A DNA stretch of 64,000 bases from Taxillus chinensis. Its lineage: Eukaryota > Streptophyta > Magnoliopsida > Santalales > Loranthaceae. The notes under the pieces are model-generated. The model was not told where the DNA came from, searched no databases, and saw nothing but the letters and a program-made list of their open reading frames with translations. This document shows, one piece after another, positions 12,100 through 23,970 of the stretch; position 1 is the stretch's first letter, and the number at the start of each line of letters is the position of its first letter. A program made the position numbers and the translations under genes. The DNA lies in assembly GCA_023512835.1 (NCBI GenBank), contig CM042088.1, positions 18,094,986 through 18,158,985 on the forward strand, in the 5' to 3' direction.

Positions 12100-13595
12100 T
12101 GACAGACAAGATTTTTAGCCTCTCTAAAAGAGCTAGCTAATGTCGTTAAATCCCTCTTCAAAATAATAAATTCCCTAAGTTTGCACTAAAAGAATAGCAG
12201 CAAGAAAGGGGTCGAACCCACAGGGATTAGCCTAGTTTCCTAGTTCTCAAATCAAATCACCCAATTACTCTTGTTCTATAAAATGTCTTGGCAAAAAGTT
12301 TTCTTTTTTAAACTAAAGATCTAATTTTTATTTGGTTTTCTGAATAAACAAAGAAAGTAAACTGATTTTAGGATTGAGAATCAAGGATTAAAAGCATCTA
12401 GGGTCACAATTTCACCTCCCTATGTTATCTCTACTGGTTCATGGTATTAGGGTTGTCTGATTGAAAACATGCTAAACATAAGCCAAGGACAACAAATGGT
12501 CATTGAGGTCCTTTTAAGAGTTGTATGCCAGAATGGTCATCTAAACACACAAACATGCAAAGCCAATAAATCATACTTGCAAAAGGATAATGATCACACC
12601 AATCACAAATAAGTTATGAATCTCAATCCGCCCCAAGACTAGGGCTAAGAATACCAAGGTGTACATCCAAAGATAGAATTAAGAACAGATTCATAAAACA
12701 TGCAAAACTCAATCATCCAAACCCAAATATTCATAAACACAGCAAAGCAACAAGGGGGCTACATTGCTCCCCTAGATTAAAAGAACTACTCACGCATGAT
12801 TACAAGCAAACACAAAGCGAAAAAGCTCGGCATCTTCTTCTTGATCACGCGCACAGCAAAGCTTCAAATCCAGGCTCCAAAATCCGCGACGGGCTGCGAC
12901 GGCTGCTCTCCTAGGTCAAGGACAGCCTCCAAGTCGTGGAGCCTCTCTCTCTCTCTAAAACGTGTGGGGGGTTAGGCATGGCTAGTAAGGGGCGTGGAGC
13001 TCTTATTTATAGAGGTTGGATGGGCCTTGAGGTGTGTAACCTAGCCCATCTATCAAAACGACGTAGTTTTGATAAGTAACACTCGAAACATTAAAAACTC
13101 TATCTTCCATCCACAATTTGGACATGGGCCTTCAGGAACAAATGATCAGCATGGAAAAACGATTGGATCGGTCCAAAAATATCTCTGCACGCCAATTTGC
13201 ACGTGATATGGTGAATTCACGTGCACCTCCAAATCAGCTCAAACTTCTCCCCAAGCTTCCTTGCATCATGTAGAGGCCTGAGAGGCAAAAATATGCTTGC
13301 ACGTGAATTGGGTGAATTCACGTTCAGCTCCAAATGCTCTGAAATTTCTGTGGTAGGTAGATGACATCATTCTAAGAAACTTTTGTTCTTGCACGCAAAT
13401 TGTTTGAGGCCATCTACCTAGTCAAAAGTGAGGTCCAAAATCTGCCAAAACAGCTTAAAAACGCATGTATTTGCAACTAGCATCTTCCTAGGGGTTAGAG
13501 CAAATATATATGATATATGAGGCAATAAGGCTCTAATCATGCTCTTAAACATCCTAAATAAATACTAGAATAACGGCATAAAATGCACGTTATCA
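12100..13595 (-). repeat. Element 1 3' LTR
   Basis: This 1,496 bp LTR in minus orientation starts TGATAACG at 13595 and ends TGTCA at 12100. It is nearly identical to 37432-38926. It contains the TATCAAAAC inverted repeat and a TATA box (minus strand) near 13010, several G-box-like CACGTG motifs, and a CT-rich stretch near 12945. Confidence 0.95.
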
Positions 13596-15172
13596 AATAC
13601 ACCACACTTGAACCATTGCTTGTCCTCAAGCAAAAACATACAAGCATGCAAAAATAAAATAAACACGCAGTCAAACGGAAAAAAAAATAAAATAACAATC
13701 AAGGAGAATCATGGTTTCCTAAGCATGCAACTCTATCATGATGAAATGGGAATTTAAGCATCAAAATGAGTCATAGCTTAGTTCATTCTTGTCCATATCC
13801 CTAAGTCCAACAACCATGCAATATCACCACTTAAATTTCAGATATGAGCAAGCAATCCATGATAAAATAGCACCTAGTTTCCCTTTAAGTTCTTACCAAG
13901 GATAAGCAGCCTCACTCAAATATAATAATTCTCAAGCCCAATACCTATCAATGAACAATGGATGGAAAAACTCTATCTCTACACTCGCCATCAGCTATTG
14001 ATTAAGCACTTGCCAAGCAATCATGAGAGTTCCCTATTGTGCTCATCAAAGAAAACACACTCTCTATTCTACTTTATTTGAACTCACACTCTAGTCTAAA
14101 CTCAATAAACTCACACTCTATTCTAATAACTGAATAAACAAAACATGAGCTAGAGAATTGAGCTCAACATTCTTAAAACAAAACACAATTCAGCCAATGT
14201 GGCTTCACAAATCTAAACAATCACACATAAATATCAAGCCATTGTGGCTTTTATTCGAATCTCTTTTTTCTTTTCTTTTTTTTTTTTTTTTTTTTTTAGT
14301 AATAACCTTACAAGGTTGCATTTTATGCTCTCCCTTGATGGATTATTCACTCTTCTTTTTTACTCACATAACACATAAATAAAACTGATTTTTTTAATGC
14401 AAACTCCTTGCCATTTTGCTACATAAGGAGAGACAAAAATTCATTGATGTCTCACATCCCATTTCCCAATTAAGTGATGGCTTTTTCACATTCCGTATCA
14501 CCGCCTTTTCCAATAATATCACACAATAAAGAAAAAAATGCAAAGACAATCCACGGTGACTCGGAGGTCTTGCATCCTAACTCCACACACCAAACACCGA
14601 GCACTAATAAGTAATCACATGCTTACTTGACTCCTACCATTAAATAACCAATGTTGAATGCAAGATGAGTAGCAAATCAAACTATTACCCATACCCTAAA
14701 ATGACACTCAAGGGCTAAAAAGAAGCTGTTCTCATTTTTCATTTTTCACTCAACTTTAAGGGTTACTTAGGTCTATCATAGCATTTCATGCTCAGCTAAT
14801 ATTCAAAACTCAGCTCCAAAAACATGGTGATATCATTCAAGAGATATAGACATGATTAAACCAATTCGAGCACATTTTAACTACTTTAACACCCTTATCA
14901 CAACATGATACTAATGTGGCATAAAAATTAAATTTTAAGCCAAAATTGCATACTTAATATCCATGCCTCCATAAGCAAATCATTCAAGCAAACAACTCAA
15001 ACAATCATGCAACTAAAAACAGTTTTTGTTTTTGTGTTTTTTTTTTTTTTTTTTTAAATAAAACATGCAATCACAACATAAAAGACAAGCAAGTGGCTCA
15101 AGTAACTCCCCATACACCACACTTAAAATATGCTATGTCCGCATGGCATAAAAGAAGGAGGAGGAAAAACAG
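13596..15172 (-). other. Element 1 3' noncoding region
   Basis: About 1.6 kb lies between the stop of the last coding region (15173-15175) and the 3' LTR. It is AT-rich with long T-tracts near 14276-14298 and 15035-15055 on the plus strand, and a short tandem motif near 14085-14125. On the minus strand it ends with the CAAGTGTGGTGTATT stretch just before the LTR, in the place of the polypurine tract. The same region exists in elements 2 and 3. No coding frame is supported. Confidence 0.8.
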
Positions 15173-15840
15173 TTACCCCTGGTTTGGCACACTGTAATAG
15201 TAGATGACATTGGCCACCATTCGTCGCACTGAGCCACAAAGTCAACCGACGCCTCGCGCGCACTTCCCAATTTTCCTTCCCTTGCGAATACCCATAATGT
15301 AGTAGCAAACAAAGATCCCACACTGAATTGGTCAGGCGTTGGGGAATTTGCATTTCATTGTAGTGAATAAGAGGGAGCTTGTCCGCCAACAAGCCTTCTT
15401 TGATCATTGCCACTTTCATGCGTTTGATGAACCCATGCACTAACCGTCTTTTCCGTCTAGCAAACCCTTCGCCTTGACTTGGATCATATAGCACGAGCAT
15501 GGCCTACATCCGCATTCACACGGACAAGTACATAGTGGCGGTCAATGTGCACCGGAATCGGCACCTCATGCATACCATGCCAAGGGCGGTGCCCTTCATT
15601 CTCTCCATTAATGCGTTGGCGCCACACCTCTTCGGATAAGGGTTGATTGAAAAGCTCACACAGCATGATGGAAGTGTACCCAGCTAAGGGGTAATTATGA
15701 GGCTCGGCCTCCACTACATACCGCATGGTCCTGCAGGAAGAGGTCTATCTCGTCGGCATAGAGATATTCATTCTCTCGAGATCCTCTTCAAGCTAAAAGG
15801 AGTGAAGATATCATTATCCCGTATAAATTGAGCCCTATGA
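15173..15840 (-). pseudogene. Element 1 Ulp1-like (C48) cysteine protease domain
   Basis: This is the C-terminal part of the 3' coding region. On the minus strand it carries VPIPVHIDRHYVL with the candidate catalytic His at 15535-15537, LYDPSQG with the candidate Asp at 15483-15485, and CGIFVCYY with the candidate nucleophile Cys codon at 15320-15322. Ulp1-family proteases remove SUMO, and the order His, Asp, Cys fits that family. A one-base insertion between His and Asp and further shifts break the frame here. Element 2 has the His-Asp part uninterrupted. The domain call is by motif only. The role in a retroelement is unknown. Confidence 0.6.
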
Positions 15841-17537
15841 CCTGTGGAATTGATGAATTCTTCAAATGCTTGCTTGGCTCTCTTCAGACGATAAAGTCGG
15901 GATTAATGATTAAATGAACAGGGAGGGCCAAGTAGATCTTCAGGTTCAGCGGGCATGTATGCACCCCAAGATACCTGGAAGTATAGCAGGCACCAGGGCC
16001 TGAGAATATGCAGGATCTCGTAAAAGGCCGGAAGGGTGAATACCCTGCTGCTGGCTCTGCCTCCTCTTGAGGTTGGAAGGGTGAATACCCTGTTGCTGGC
16101 GCCGCCTCCTCTTGGATGATAATGAGATGGCCGAGCTGAAGGTTCTTGTTGAGGTGGATCTGCCTGGGGCTGGATAAGCATCTTCGGGGGGATGGAGAGG
16201 GTTCTTCATCGGATATCTCCACTATAGGAGAACGTTTTGATGCTTTCCTCTTGCTCAAAGCCTTCCAGATTTTGCCTAGGAGGCCTTTGACTTCTTTGTT
16301 GTCCTTCCTCAGGGCTTCCATCTCGCGCTGGGTTCCCGGCATTCGCCTCCCCGAGCCGCTGTGTTTCTTGCCTCCAAGCTTCGATAGATGCGGCAAGAGG
16401 AGCTTCGGGGCCTCCCATGCTCTAGGTGATGCATGAGCGGCTACATCTCGGGGCCTCCCATGCTCTGGTTCTAGGTTGTGAAGTAGCTTGTTGGTCTCCG
16501 GAGATGAGGGCCATTAATTCTTCAAATTGGGTATTAGTGATGTGCCCATTAGTGATGCCCAATTGATGACCTCCACTTCGCTCACCACCTGCCCACTAAT
16601 GCCTTGAAAGAAATTGAAAATGTCTTCTTTGTGTACATTGAACTGCATGTACATGGCGGTGAGTCTCGTATAAAGTCTGCTTTCTTTGATCCACATGAGG
16701 AGAGGTCTCCCTTGCAAAGTCCGTGGATCGCTCCACATGAACACTGTGCCTAGCGGGTCGTGATGGAGGAGGAACATTGGTTGCCCAATGACCTCTGGTA
16801 TCGACCCCCAAACCTCCTTCAGCTTGCAATACTCTTAACACCCAGGTGAGAAGGAAAAGTAATGCTCTCCATGGAGGAAAAATGCAAAGCAGGCATGCTT
16901 TGAAATATCATACACAAAATTCGCCATTGATCCGCTTGGATGAGTTTTTCTTCCACCAATTAAAAATGGTAGTGGCCCAATCCACATTTAGCATATGATC
17001 AATGCTATACATGAACTCCAGGTGTGGCTTAGGCACACTATCTAGCCCACCTGGTCCGAATCAATAAACATTTCCCTACCAGGTAAGCTAGGCATCCGAA
17101 TTTTCCAACAAAACCATTCTTGGTATACTGCCCGACTTTGAAATTTTCTAGCATAGTTACATGCAGACCAAATTCTCCTAGGCTTAGGCGAGGGAAGCTA
17201 CTACCTGGGTTCAGGGAGGTTAAAGCAATTTCTAATAATATCAGGGGGTTATTCGACATAAACCCCTTGCACAACCCCTATCGGTTCATCCTCACTCCCA
17301 GAGACGGATGCATAGAAGTCTTGTAAGGCAGAATAGGAAATAGCCGGGCCGGGCGATATACTAACCTTTGTAATCCCGAGTTTGAATTTTAACGGCCACC
17401 TCTCTAGCCCAGCCCGGCTCACGAAGCCTCCAAAGCCTGCATGTCCAGAGCATGCCCCAAGAGTATCTCCTCCTCAGGTTGGCTATCAGCACTAGGTGAG
17501 TGCACCTCCTCCTGGCCGTCCTCCTTGTGCGCACCAT
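15841..17537 (-). pseudogene. Element 1 3' coding region, N-terminal part (env position)
   Basis: A coding region sits after integrase, where Athila elements carry an extra ORF. An ATG at 17537 opens MVRTRRT, 123 bases downstream of a TATA box. The following stretch is spread over several frames and includes the conserved blocks LVGKCLLIRT (about 17060), a segment around 16880-17000, and FLLHHDPLGTVFMWSDPRTL (about 16720-16775). From about 16030 to 16180 it becomes a Pro/Gln-rich linker with repeated GYSPF motifs. I do not recognise a named family with certainty. It could be an Athila ORF1-type protein. I see no clear signal peptide or membrane segment, so I would not call it an envelope protein. 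The Ulp1-like domain follows. Confidence 0.55.
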
Positions 17538-17659
17538 CTTTGGAATGAGGAAATAAGAACAAGAGCAAAAAACGAAGAGCAAGAGAGCAAAAGGGCGAGC
17601 TTCTCTAATACTCGGATCCGGAGTGATTTTGGTGTGGAAGCCTTTGAAGATGGCCTCCC

Positions 17660-18130
17660 TTTATATAGCGTGCGAAGGAAAGAGGCTCCAATTGGCGTGA
17701 TACACGTGCCCCTAACTTTGCAGAGTGTTCGACCAAAATACCCTCCGCACGTGAATTAGCTGAATTGGCGTGCGAGTCGAAATCGTCCCAAACTTTGGTG
17801 GTGGGTCCCCACCGAGCTGGAAAGCAATACTTCCTTCCGCACGTGAATTGTGGGAAGCTTCTAGGAGGGCTAAAATCGGTATTTTGCATTTTTGGGCCTC
17901 CATATGACAACTAGCAATTCACGTGCAAGAGTAAACGTGATTCACATGGTCTTCATCTACCATTCCGAAAGTTACAACTCAAAAGGAGGTGCACGTGAAT
18001 TGGGCAATTCACGTGCAAATTCACGTTCAGGCCCAAACTGGCCCAAATTTCTCCACCGAGTTGCTTATGCATTATGGACCATCTTTAACTCTTGCACGTG
18101 AATTGTTTGAGCCCATCTTCAAGCACTTTT
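17660..18130 (-). promoter_or_regulatory. Element 1 internal promoter-like region
   Basis: Between integrase and the 3' coding region is about 0.5 kb without coding potential but with repeated CACGTG (G-box) and GAATTCACGTG-like motifs and a TATA box at 17660-17667 (TATATAAA on the minus strand). It matches element 2 at 27100-27570. Confidence 0.5.
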
Positions 18131-18331
18131 GGGCTTCACTTGCTTCTTGCTCCTTGACTTTGACTTTAAAAACAATTCCACAAGTTCAGGACCCAAAAAT
18201 TTTCTCATCCTGCACATGGTTAGCTAAGAAAGGAACAAAGTCTCCCGACAATGGTTAGCTTGCAAACAAATTTATTGAAGAAAATAAATAAAAGAAATAA
18301 CATAAAATAAAATAAAACATAGCAATAAACA

Positions 18332-18347
18332 TTGGGTTGCCTCCCAA
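18332..18347 (-). other. Conserved post-integrase palindrome
   Basis: TTGGGAGGCAACCCAA on the minus strand has 5 bp inverted arms around AGGCAA. It lies about 45-60 bases after the integrase stop. Identical sequence occurs in elements 2 and 3. Confidence 0.7.
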
Positions 18348-18390
18348 TCAGCGCTTTATTTAAAGTCTGTAGCTAGACTTTCAGTGATGA

Positions 18391-19735
18391 TCATGCAATG
18401 GTGAAAGAGAGGGAATCAACTATCTCCTCTCGAGTTGAATCAAAGTAAGGTTTCAGCCTATTGCCATTCACCCAAAATTTCTTGCCATCTACAACTTGGA
18501 GCTCAAAGCTCCCATATGGCTTCTTGTCAACTATCACAAAAGGTCCCATCCACTTGGACCTTAATTTGCCAGGAAATAACCTCAACCTTGTGTTAAATAG
18601 AAGAACTTTCTGCCCTAAGGTTAAAGGTTCATTGTTGAGTTGCCTATCATGCCATTTCTTAGTTCTTTCTTTGTAAAATTTAGCACTATCATAGGCATCC
18701 AACCTAAGCTCATCTAACTCAATTAATTGAGTCATCCTAAGCTCCTTGATCTCTTGTGGGTTAAAATTTAACTTCTTCAAGGCCCAATGAGCCTTGTGTT
18801 CAAGTTCCACAGGCAAGTGACATGCCTTACCATATAGAATACGGTAAGGTGACATCCCAATGGGAGTTTTGTAAGCTGTCCTATATGCCCATAAGGCTTC
18901 ATCAAGCCTTTGAGACCAATCTTTCCTATTGGCTCCAACAGTTTTCTCTAAAATGGCCTTAATCTCCCTGTTGGACACTTCGCTTGTCCATTAGCTTGTG
19001 GGTGGTAAGCTAAAGACTTCCTATGAGTGACACCATACTTGTTCAATAATTTATCAAACAATTTATTGCGAAATGACTACCCTCATCACCGATTATAGCC
19101 CTTGGTGTCCCAAAACGGCTAAAGATGTTCCTAGTAAGGAAGTGAGTCACAACCCTAGCATCATTCACTCTAGTAGGAATAGCTTCTACCCACTTAGACA
19201 CATAATCCACAAGCAAGCAAAATGTATGAATACCCATCGAATTGGGGAATGGCCCCATGAAGTCAATGCCCCAAATGTCAAAAATTTCAACTGGAAGGAT
19301 TCCGGTTAATGGCATCTCATTTTTCCTAGATAGACCACCTACCCTTTGACATCTATCACACTTTTTGATGTAGACATAGGTGTCTTTCATCATGTGAGGC
19401 CAATAAAAGCCACACCGCATGATCTTAGCCACGCTTCTTTGCACCCCAAAGTGGCCCCCATAATGTGATGCATGACAATGATGTATTATGTCATCTACCT
19501 CCTCCTCAAGGACACACTTTCTTATGATTTGGTCTGGACACCTCCTATAAAGAATTGGGTCTTCCCAAATGTATTTCCTAGCATCCACTACCAATTTCTT
19601 TCTCTGGTGGTAGTCTAACTGTTTGGGTATGAACCCAGTGGCTAAATAATTTGCTATGTCAGCAAACCAAGGAAGATGATGCACCTCAAACAACTTCTCA
19701 TCAGGAAAGTCATCTACAATGGGTAGAGACTTAGG
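18391..19735 (-). pseudogene. Element 1 integrase
   Basis: This is the Ty3/gypsy integrase, which inserts the cDNA. From 19735 leftward the frame carries the HHCC zinc-binding region (HASHYGGHFGVQ, then KKCDRCQR) and the catalytic core with DFMGPF (first Asp) and GDEGSHF (second Asp). A frame break lies at about 19040-19060. The core resumes with NREIKAILE from 18978, and the C-terminal domain ends at the stop 18391-18393. The third catalytic residue, expected in GQAE, falls where the frame demands a CAG but the sequence reads CG, so the break may be a sequencing error. The 5' part of pol is displaced to 33171 by element 2. Confidence 0.9.
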
Positions 19736-19740
19736 TGTAT
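19736..19740 (+). repeat. Target site duplication TGTAT, left (element 2)
   Basis: TGTAT directly precedes the LTR start TGATAACG at 19741 and is repeated at 33166-33170. Removing element 2 and one copy restores the uninterrupted pol sequence seen in element 2 itself near 25490. Confidence 0.96.
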
Positions 19741-20272
19741 TGATAACGTGCATTTTATGCCGTTATTCTAGTGTTTATTTAGGATGTTTAAGAGCATGAT
19801 TAGAGCCTTATTGCTTCATATATCATATATATTTGCTCTAACCCCTAGGAAGATGCTAGTTGCAAATACATGCGTTTTTAAGCTGTTTTGGCAGATTTTG
19901 GACCTCACTTTTGACATAGTAGATGACCTCAAACAATTGGCGTGCAAGAAGAAAAGTTGCTTGGAATGATGTCCTCTACCTACCAGAGAAATTTCAGAGC
20001 ATTTGGAGCTAATTTGGAGTTGCACGTGAATTCACCCATATCACGTGCAAGCATATTTTTGCCTCTCAGGCCTCTACAGGATGCAAGGAAGCTTGGGGAG
20101 AAGTTTGAGCTGATTTGGAGGTGCACGTGATTTCACCATATCACGTGCAAATTGGCGTGCAGAGATATTTTTGGACCGATCCAATCGTTTTTCCATGCCG
20201 ATCATTTGTTCCTGAAGGCCCAAGTCCAAATTGTGGATGGAAGATAGAGTTTTTAATGTTTCGAGTGTTACT

Positions 20273-20296
20273 TATCAAAACTACGTCGTTTTGATA
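20273..20296 (+). promoter_or_regulatory. LTR inverted repeat upstream of TATA box
   Basis: TATCAAAAC - 6 base loop with ACGT core - GTTTTGATA: perfect 9 bp arms, about 40 bp before the TATA box. The arms are preserved in all the full LTRs here while the loop varies (TACGTC, GACGTA, GGCGTA). Confidence 0.65.
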
Positions 20297-20335
20297 GATG
20301 GGCTAGGTTACACACCTCAAGGCCCATCCAACCTC

Positions 20336-20343
20336 TATAAATA
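20336..20343 (+). promoter_or_regulatory. TATA box of element 2 5' LTR
   Basis: TATAAATA in an AT-poor surrounding, in the expected U3 position. The same box is at 32243-32250 in the 3' LTR and at 38335-38342 (minus strand) in element 1. Confidence 0.75.
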
Positions 20344-21264
20344 CAAGATCCACGCCCTCTGCTAGCCATGCTAAACCCCCTACACGTTTTAGAGAGAGAG
20401 AGAGGCTCCACGACTTGGAGGTGCTCCTTGACCTAGGAGAGCGAGCCGTCGCGGCCGTCGCAGCGGCCGTCGCGGATTTTGGAGCCTGGATTTGAAGCTT
20501 TGCTGTGCGCGTGATCAAGAAGAAGATGTTTAGCTTTTCTCGCTATGGTTTTGCTTGTAATCATGCGTGAGTAGTTCTTATAATCTAGGGGAGCAATGTA
20601 GCCCCCTTGTTGTTTTGCCGTGTTTATGAATATTGGGTTTGAATGATTGAGTTTTGCATGTTTTATGAATCTGTTCTTAATTCTATCTTTGGATGTACAC
20701 CTTGGTATTCTTAGCCCTAGTCCAGGGCAGATTGAGATTCATAACGTATTTGTGATTGGTGTGATCATTATCCTTTTGCAAGTATGATTTATTAGCTTTG
20801 CATGTTTGTGTGTTTTGATGACCATTCCTGGCATACAACTCTTAAAAGGACCTCAATGACCATTTGTTGTCCTTGGCTTATGTTTAGCATGTTTTCAATC
20901 GGACAACCCTAATACCATGAACCAGGAGAGATAACATAGGGAGGTGAAATTGTGACCCTAGATGCCTTTAATCCTTGATTCTTAATCCTAAAATCAGTTT
21001 ACTTTCTTTGTTTATTCAGAAAACCACATAAAAATTAGATCTTTAGTTTAAAAAAGAAAACTTTTTGTGCCAAGACATTTTATAGAACAAGAGTAATTGG
21101 GTGATTTGATTTGAGAACTAGAGAACTAGGCTAATCCCTGTGGGTTCGACCCCTTTCTTGCTGCTATTCTTTTAGTGCAAACTTAGGGAATTTATTATTT
21201 TGAAGAGAGATTTAACGACATTAGCTAGCTCTTTTAGAGAGGCTAAAAATCTTGTCCGTCAAAT

Positions 21265-21282
21265 TGGCGCCGTTGCCGGGGA
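21265..21282 (+). other. Primer-binding site, tRNA-Asp type (element 2)
   Basis: TGGCGCCGTTGCCGGGGA lies three bases after the 5' LTR. It is complementary to the 3' end (with CCA) of plant tRNA-Asp, the primer used by Athila-like elements. Confidence 0.93.
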
Positions 21283-21605
21283 TTCAACGGTTAACTAGTT
21301 TTTAAAATCAACATTGAGTGAAATTGTTTGAATTCCGATCTTGGTGTTTTATTTTGTCTTTACTTTTCTGTTATTTTGTGTTGTTTATTTGTTTATTTTG
21401 CATTGTTCGGAGCTGCTGGGTGTGTTCTTGTTGTTGTTTACAGGAACATACATCAAGGATTCTTAGTTGTGCATGCAAAGAGAGGAGGATATACAATTTA
21501 CGCGGGAACCTGAAAGGTTGTTCGAGCTCGTCGTAGAGCGGCTAGGGAAGCAAGACGTGAGGTGAAGAAGCATTGCAAGGCTTGGAGCAATCCGTAGGCG
21601 ATTTG

Positions 21606-23110
21606 ATGGCAGATCTCGGACCTGATGGTGGTGCACCGCAAGGAGGGGCCAATTACAATGGCCAATATCCGGAAGAAGAGGGTAATAGGTTTATGCCCAG
21701 AACCTTCTTAGATTATGCGAGGCCGATGATGTCGGACCATTATTCTGGGATTCGGCGGACAAGAGTCCAAGCAAATAGCTTTGAGTCGAAGCCGGCGTTG
21801 ATCAACATGGTGAGCAACAACGCGTTTGGAGGAACAACCGTGGATGATCCACACCAGGATATGATGAGGTTCTACCAGGTGTGTGACACCATCAAGATCA
21901 ACAATGTGTCGGAGGAGGCCATAAAGCTAAGGCTTTTTCCTTTCTCTTTAAAGGATAGAGCTCTTGGTTGGTTCAACGGTTTGCCAAGGGTTCAATCATC
22001 ACTTGGGAGGAGATGCGGTCCAAGTTCATGTCAAAGTACTTCCCTCCTTCCAAGGTGATCCAGCTAAGAGGAGAGATTAGCAGGTTCAGGCAAGATGAGA
22101 TGGAGACTCTTCATGAAGCTTGGGAGCGTTTCAAAGACTTAGTGAGAAGATGCCCTGATCATGGAAGGCCCCAGTGGATTCAAATTGAATCTTTCTACAC
22201 AGGTCTTCGGTCCCATTCACAAGACAAGGTGAATGCAATTCTGGAGGATGCTTGATGAATCTAGAGCCTGACGCAGCAGAGAGCTCTTGGAGAGGTTGTC
22301 ATTAGCTGATTGGCGGTGGTCTAATGTGCGTACTTCAAAGCCAAGGGAGAAGATTGCTTCAGTTGAAAATTCTTCCAATGATGTGCAAGCACGATTCAAG
22401 CTTTAGTGAAAGGCATGGAAGTATTGGCTCTTAAAGTTGAAGGATCACAAGCTTTACCGGTAGTTGAGCAGGGCTGGAGTGGAGTGAAGAAGCAAATTAT
22501 GTTGGAGGAAAGGGCTTGTACCGAAACAGCAATTTTATCCTCAACAACAACAACTTAGGGTACAACCAGAATCAGCAGCAATCTCAACCATTTCAGAGAA
22601 CTCGAACCGAGGGGGAGATACCTCATTTCAAGACAAATATGTGCCCCCCGGGATGAAGCGGAATCCGTATGCTACGGATAATTATTTACACCCACCTCCA
22701 GGATTCGAGCGAAACTTGACCGCGGCCCAACAAAGAAAGAGGAAGGGTATATCGAATGTGGATGAGCCAACCAAAAGAGAGGATAGTTTGGAGGAAAGAA
22801 TGAAGAATATAGAAAAGTCGCTTGTGAGTTTGGCTCGAATGTAAATCAAGGGGTGTCATCCAATACTTTTCCAAGTGACACCGAGGTGAACCCCAAGGAG
22901 AGTTGCAAGGCTATAACTCTAAGGAGCGGGAAGACACCGAATGAAGTCAAGAGCCTAAGAAGAAGGCAATTCCAAGAAGAACAAAGCAGACCCTTGGAAG
23001 CTGATGACCAAGGAAAATCAGATAAAGTTGAAGAAAAAGTGCAAGAAAAGAAGGACAAGCAGCTGAGTCAAGACAGAATAGCGAAGAACAAAGCAAGAAC
23101 TCAGGCCTAG
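21606..23110 (+). pseudogene. Element 2 gag
   Basis: Gag is the structural capsid polyprotein. I chose the ATG at 21606 (MADLGPDGG); an upstream ATG at 21473 runs into a stop before the domain. The retrotransposon gag core is clear: RLFPFSLKDRALGWFN up to about 21985, then in another frame TWEEMRSKFMSKYFPPSKVI and ERFKDLVRRCPDHG to about 22250. The frame break at about 21990 coincides with a CAG present in element 1. A charged linker follows, with NMCPPGMKRNPYATDN, EPTKREDSLEERMKNIE and AITLRSGK, typical of Athila-like elements. No CCHC knuckle was found. Further breaks lie near 22255 and 22640. Confidence 0.85.
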
Positions 23111-23111
23111 T

Positions 23112-23970
23112 ATGCCATTTCCTCGGAGGCCGAGGAACCGGAGGGTTGAAGAAGAGTATGAGCGCTTCCTGAGTTTGTTCAAGAAGCTTGAGATTAACAT
23201 TCCATTTGTGGAAGTTTTGGAGCAGATGCCTAGGTACGAAAAATACATCAAAGATTTTGTGACAAAGAAGAGGAAATATGGGGATCATGAGACGGTGGCG
23301 ATCACTAACGAGGTGAGCAAGTGTTGTTCAACGAGTTTGCCCATCAAGCATAAAGATCCGGGCAGCTTTAATCTCCCTTGTGTGATTGGCAATGCACCGC
23401 AGCAGACGAGGCCCTATGTGATTTAGGGGCCAGCATCAATTTGATTTCCTTCGCTTTGTATAAGCGGCTTGGGCTTAAGGGCATGAAGCCCACTTCCATA
23501 TCATTGCGGTTCATAGACCGGTCCACCTGGAAGGCCTGAAGGAATTATTGAAGATGTGCTAGTCAAAGTGGGTTCCTTCATATTTCCAGTGGATTTTGTT
23601 GTTTTGGAGATGGAAGAAGATAGAGGAGTTCAACTACTCCTTGGAAGACCGTTTCTCGAACGGGTTGTGCATTGATTGATGTTGCTCAAGGGCAGCTAAC
23701 TCGAGAATTAATGAGGAGACCTTAGTCTTCCACATGGGGAAGGCTTTGCAAAGTCAAGAGGAGGAGGACTGCCTTTGGGTTGAAGACCTTGAGGAATTGG
23801 TGGAAGATTACTTGGCGAAGAAATTACCACCACCAATGATGGAGCCCTTCACTTATAGAAGCTCAACAAGATGAAGAGATGTACTTGACAATTGAGGAAG
23901 ATGAGGAAACTACAAACTCTTTGGAGCAAGCCGAGGAGGAAAAAGAAGATGACATGCCTCCAGCTCCGAA
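23112..23970 (+). pseudogene. Element 2 protease region
   Basis: This is the aspartic protease region of pol. It opens with PFPRRPRNRRVEEEYERFL and PFVEVLEQMPRYEKYIKDF, the conserved Athila-like lead-in, then DPGSFNLPCVIGN. The active-site motif DLGAS is encoded at 23420-23434, followed by the KRLGLKGMKPTSISL and PEGIIEDVLVKVG blocks in shifting frames. It matures the polyprotein. The ORF is broken at several places, but all blocks are present. Confidence 0.82.

Larger units (their letters stand above)
19741..21261 (+). repeat. Element 2 5' LTR
   Basis: A 1,521 bp LTR, TG...CA. Four CACGTG motifs lie at 20023, 20042, 20124 and 20142 in two similar blocks about 100 bp apart, followed by the 20273-20296 inverted repeat, a TATA box and a GA-rich stretch (about 20390-20404), where transcription of the genomic RNA probably starts. 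Confidence 0.96.

Noticed and set aside
21318..21536. Hydrophobic open frame in the leader between primer site and gag (also 37158-37352 and 63076-63315)
   Set aside because: The frame has no ATG at its start (GTG), lies in the untranslated leader and is just a T-rich stretch.
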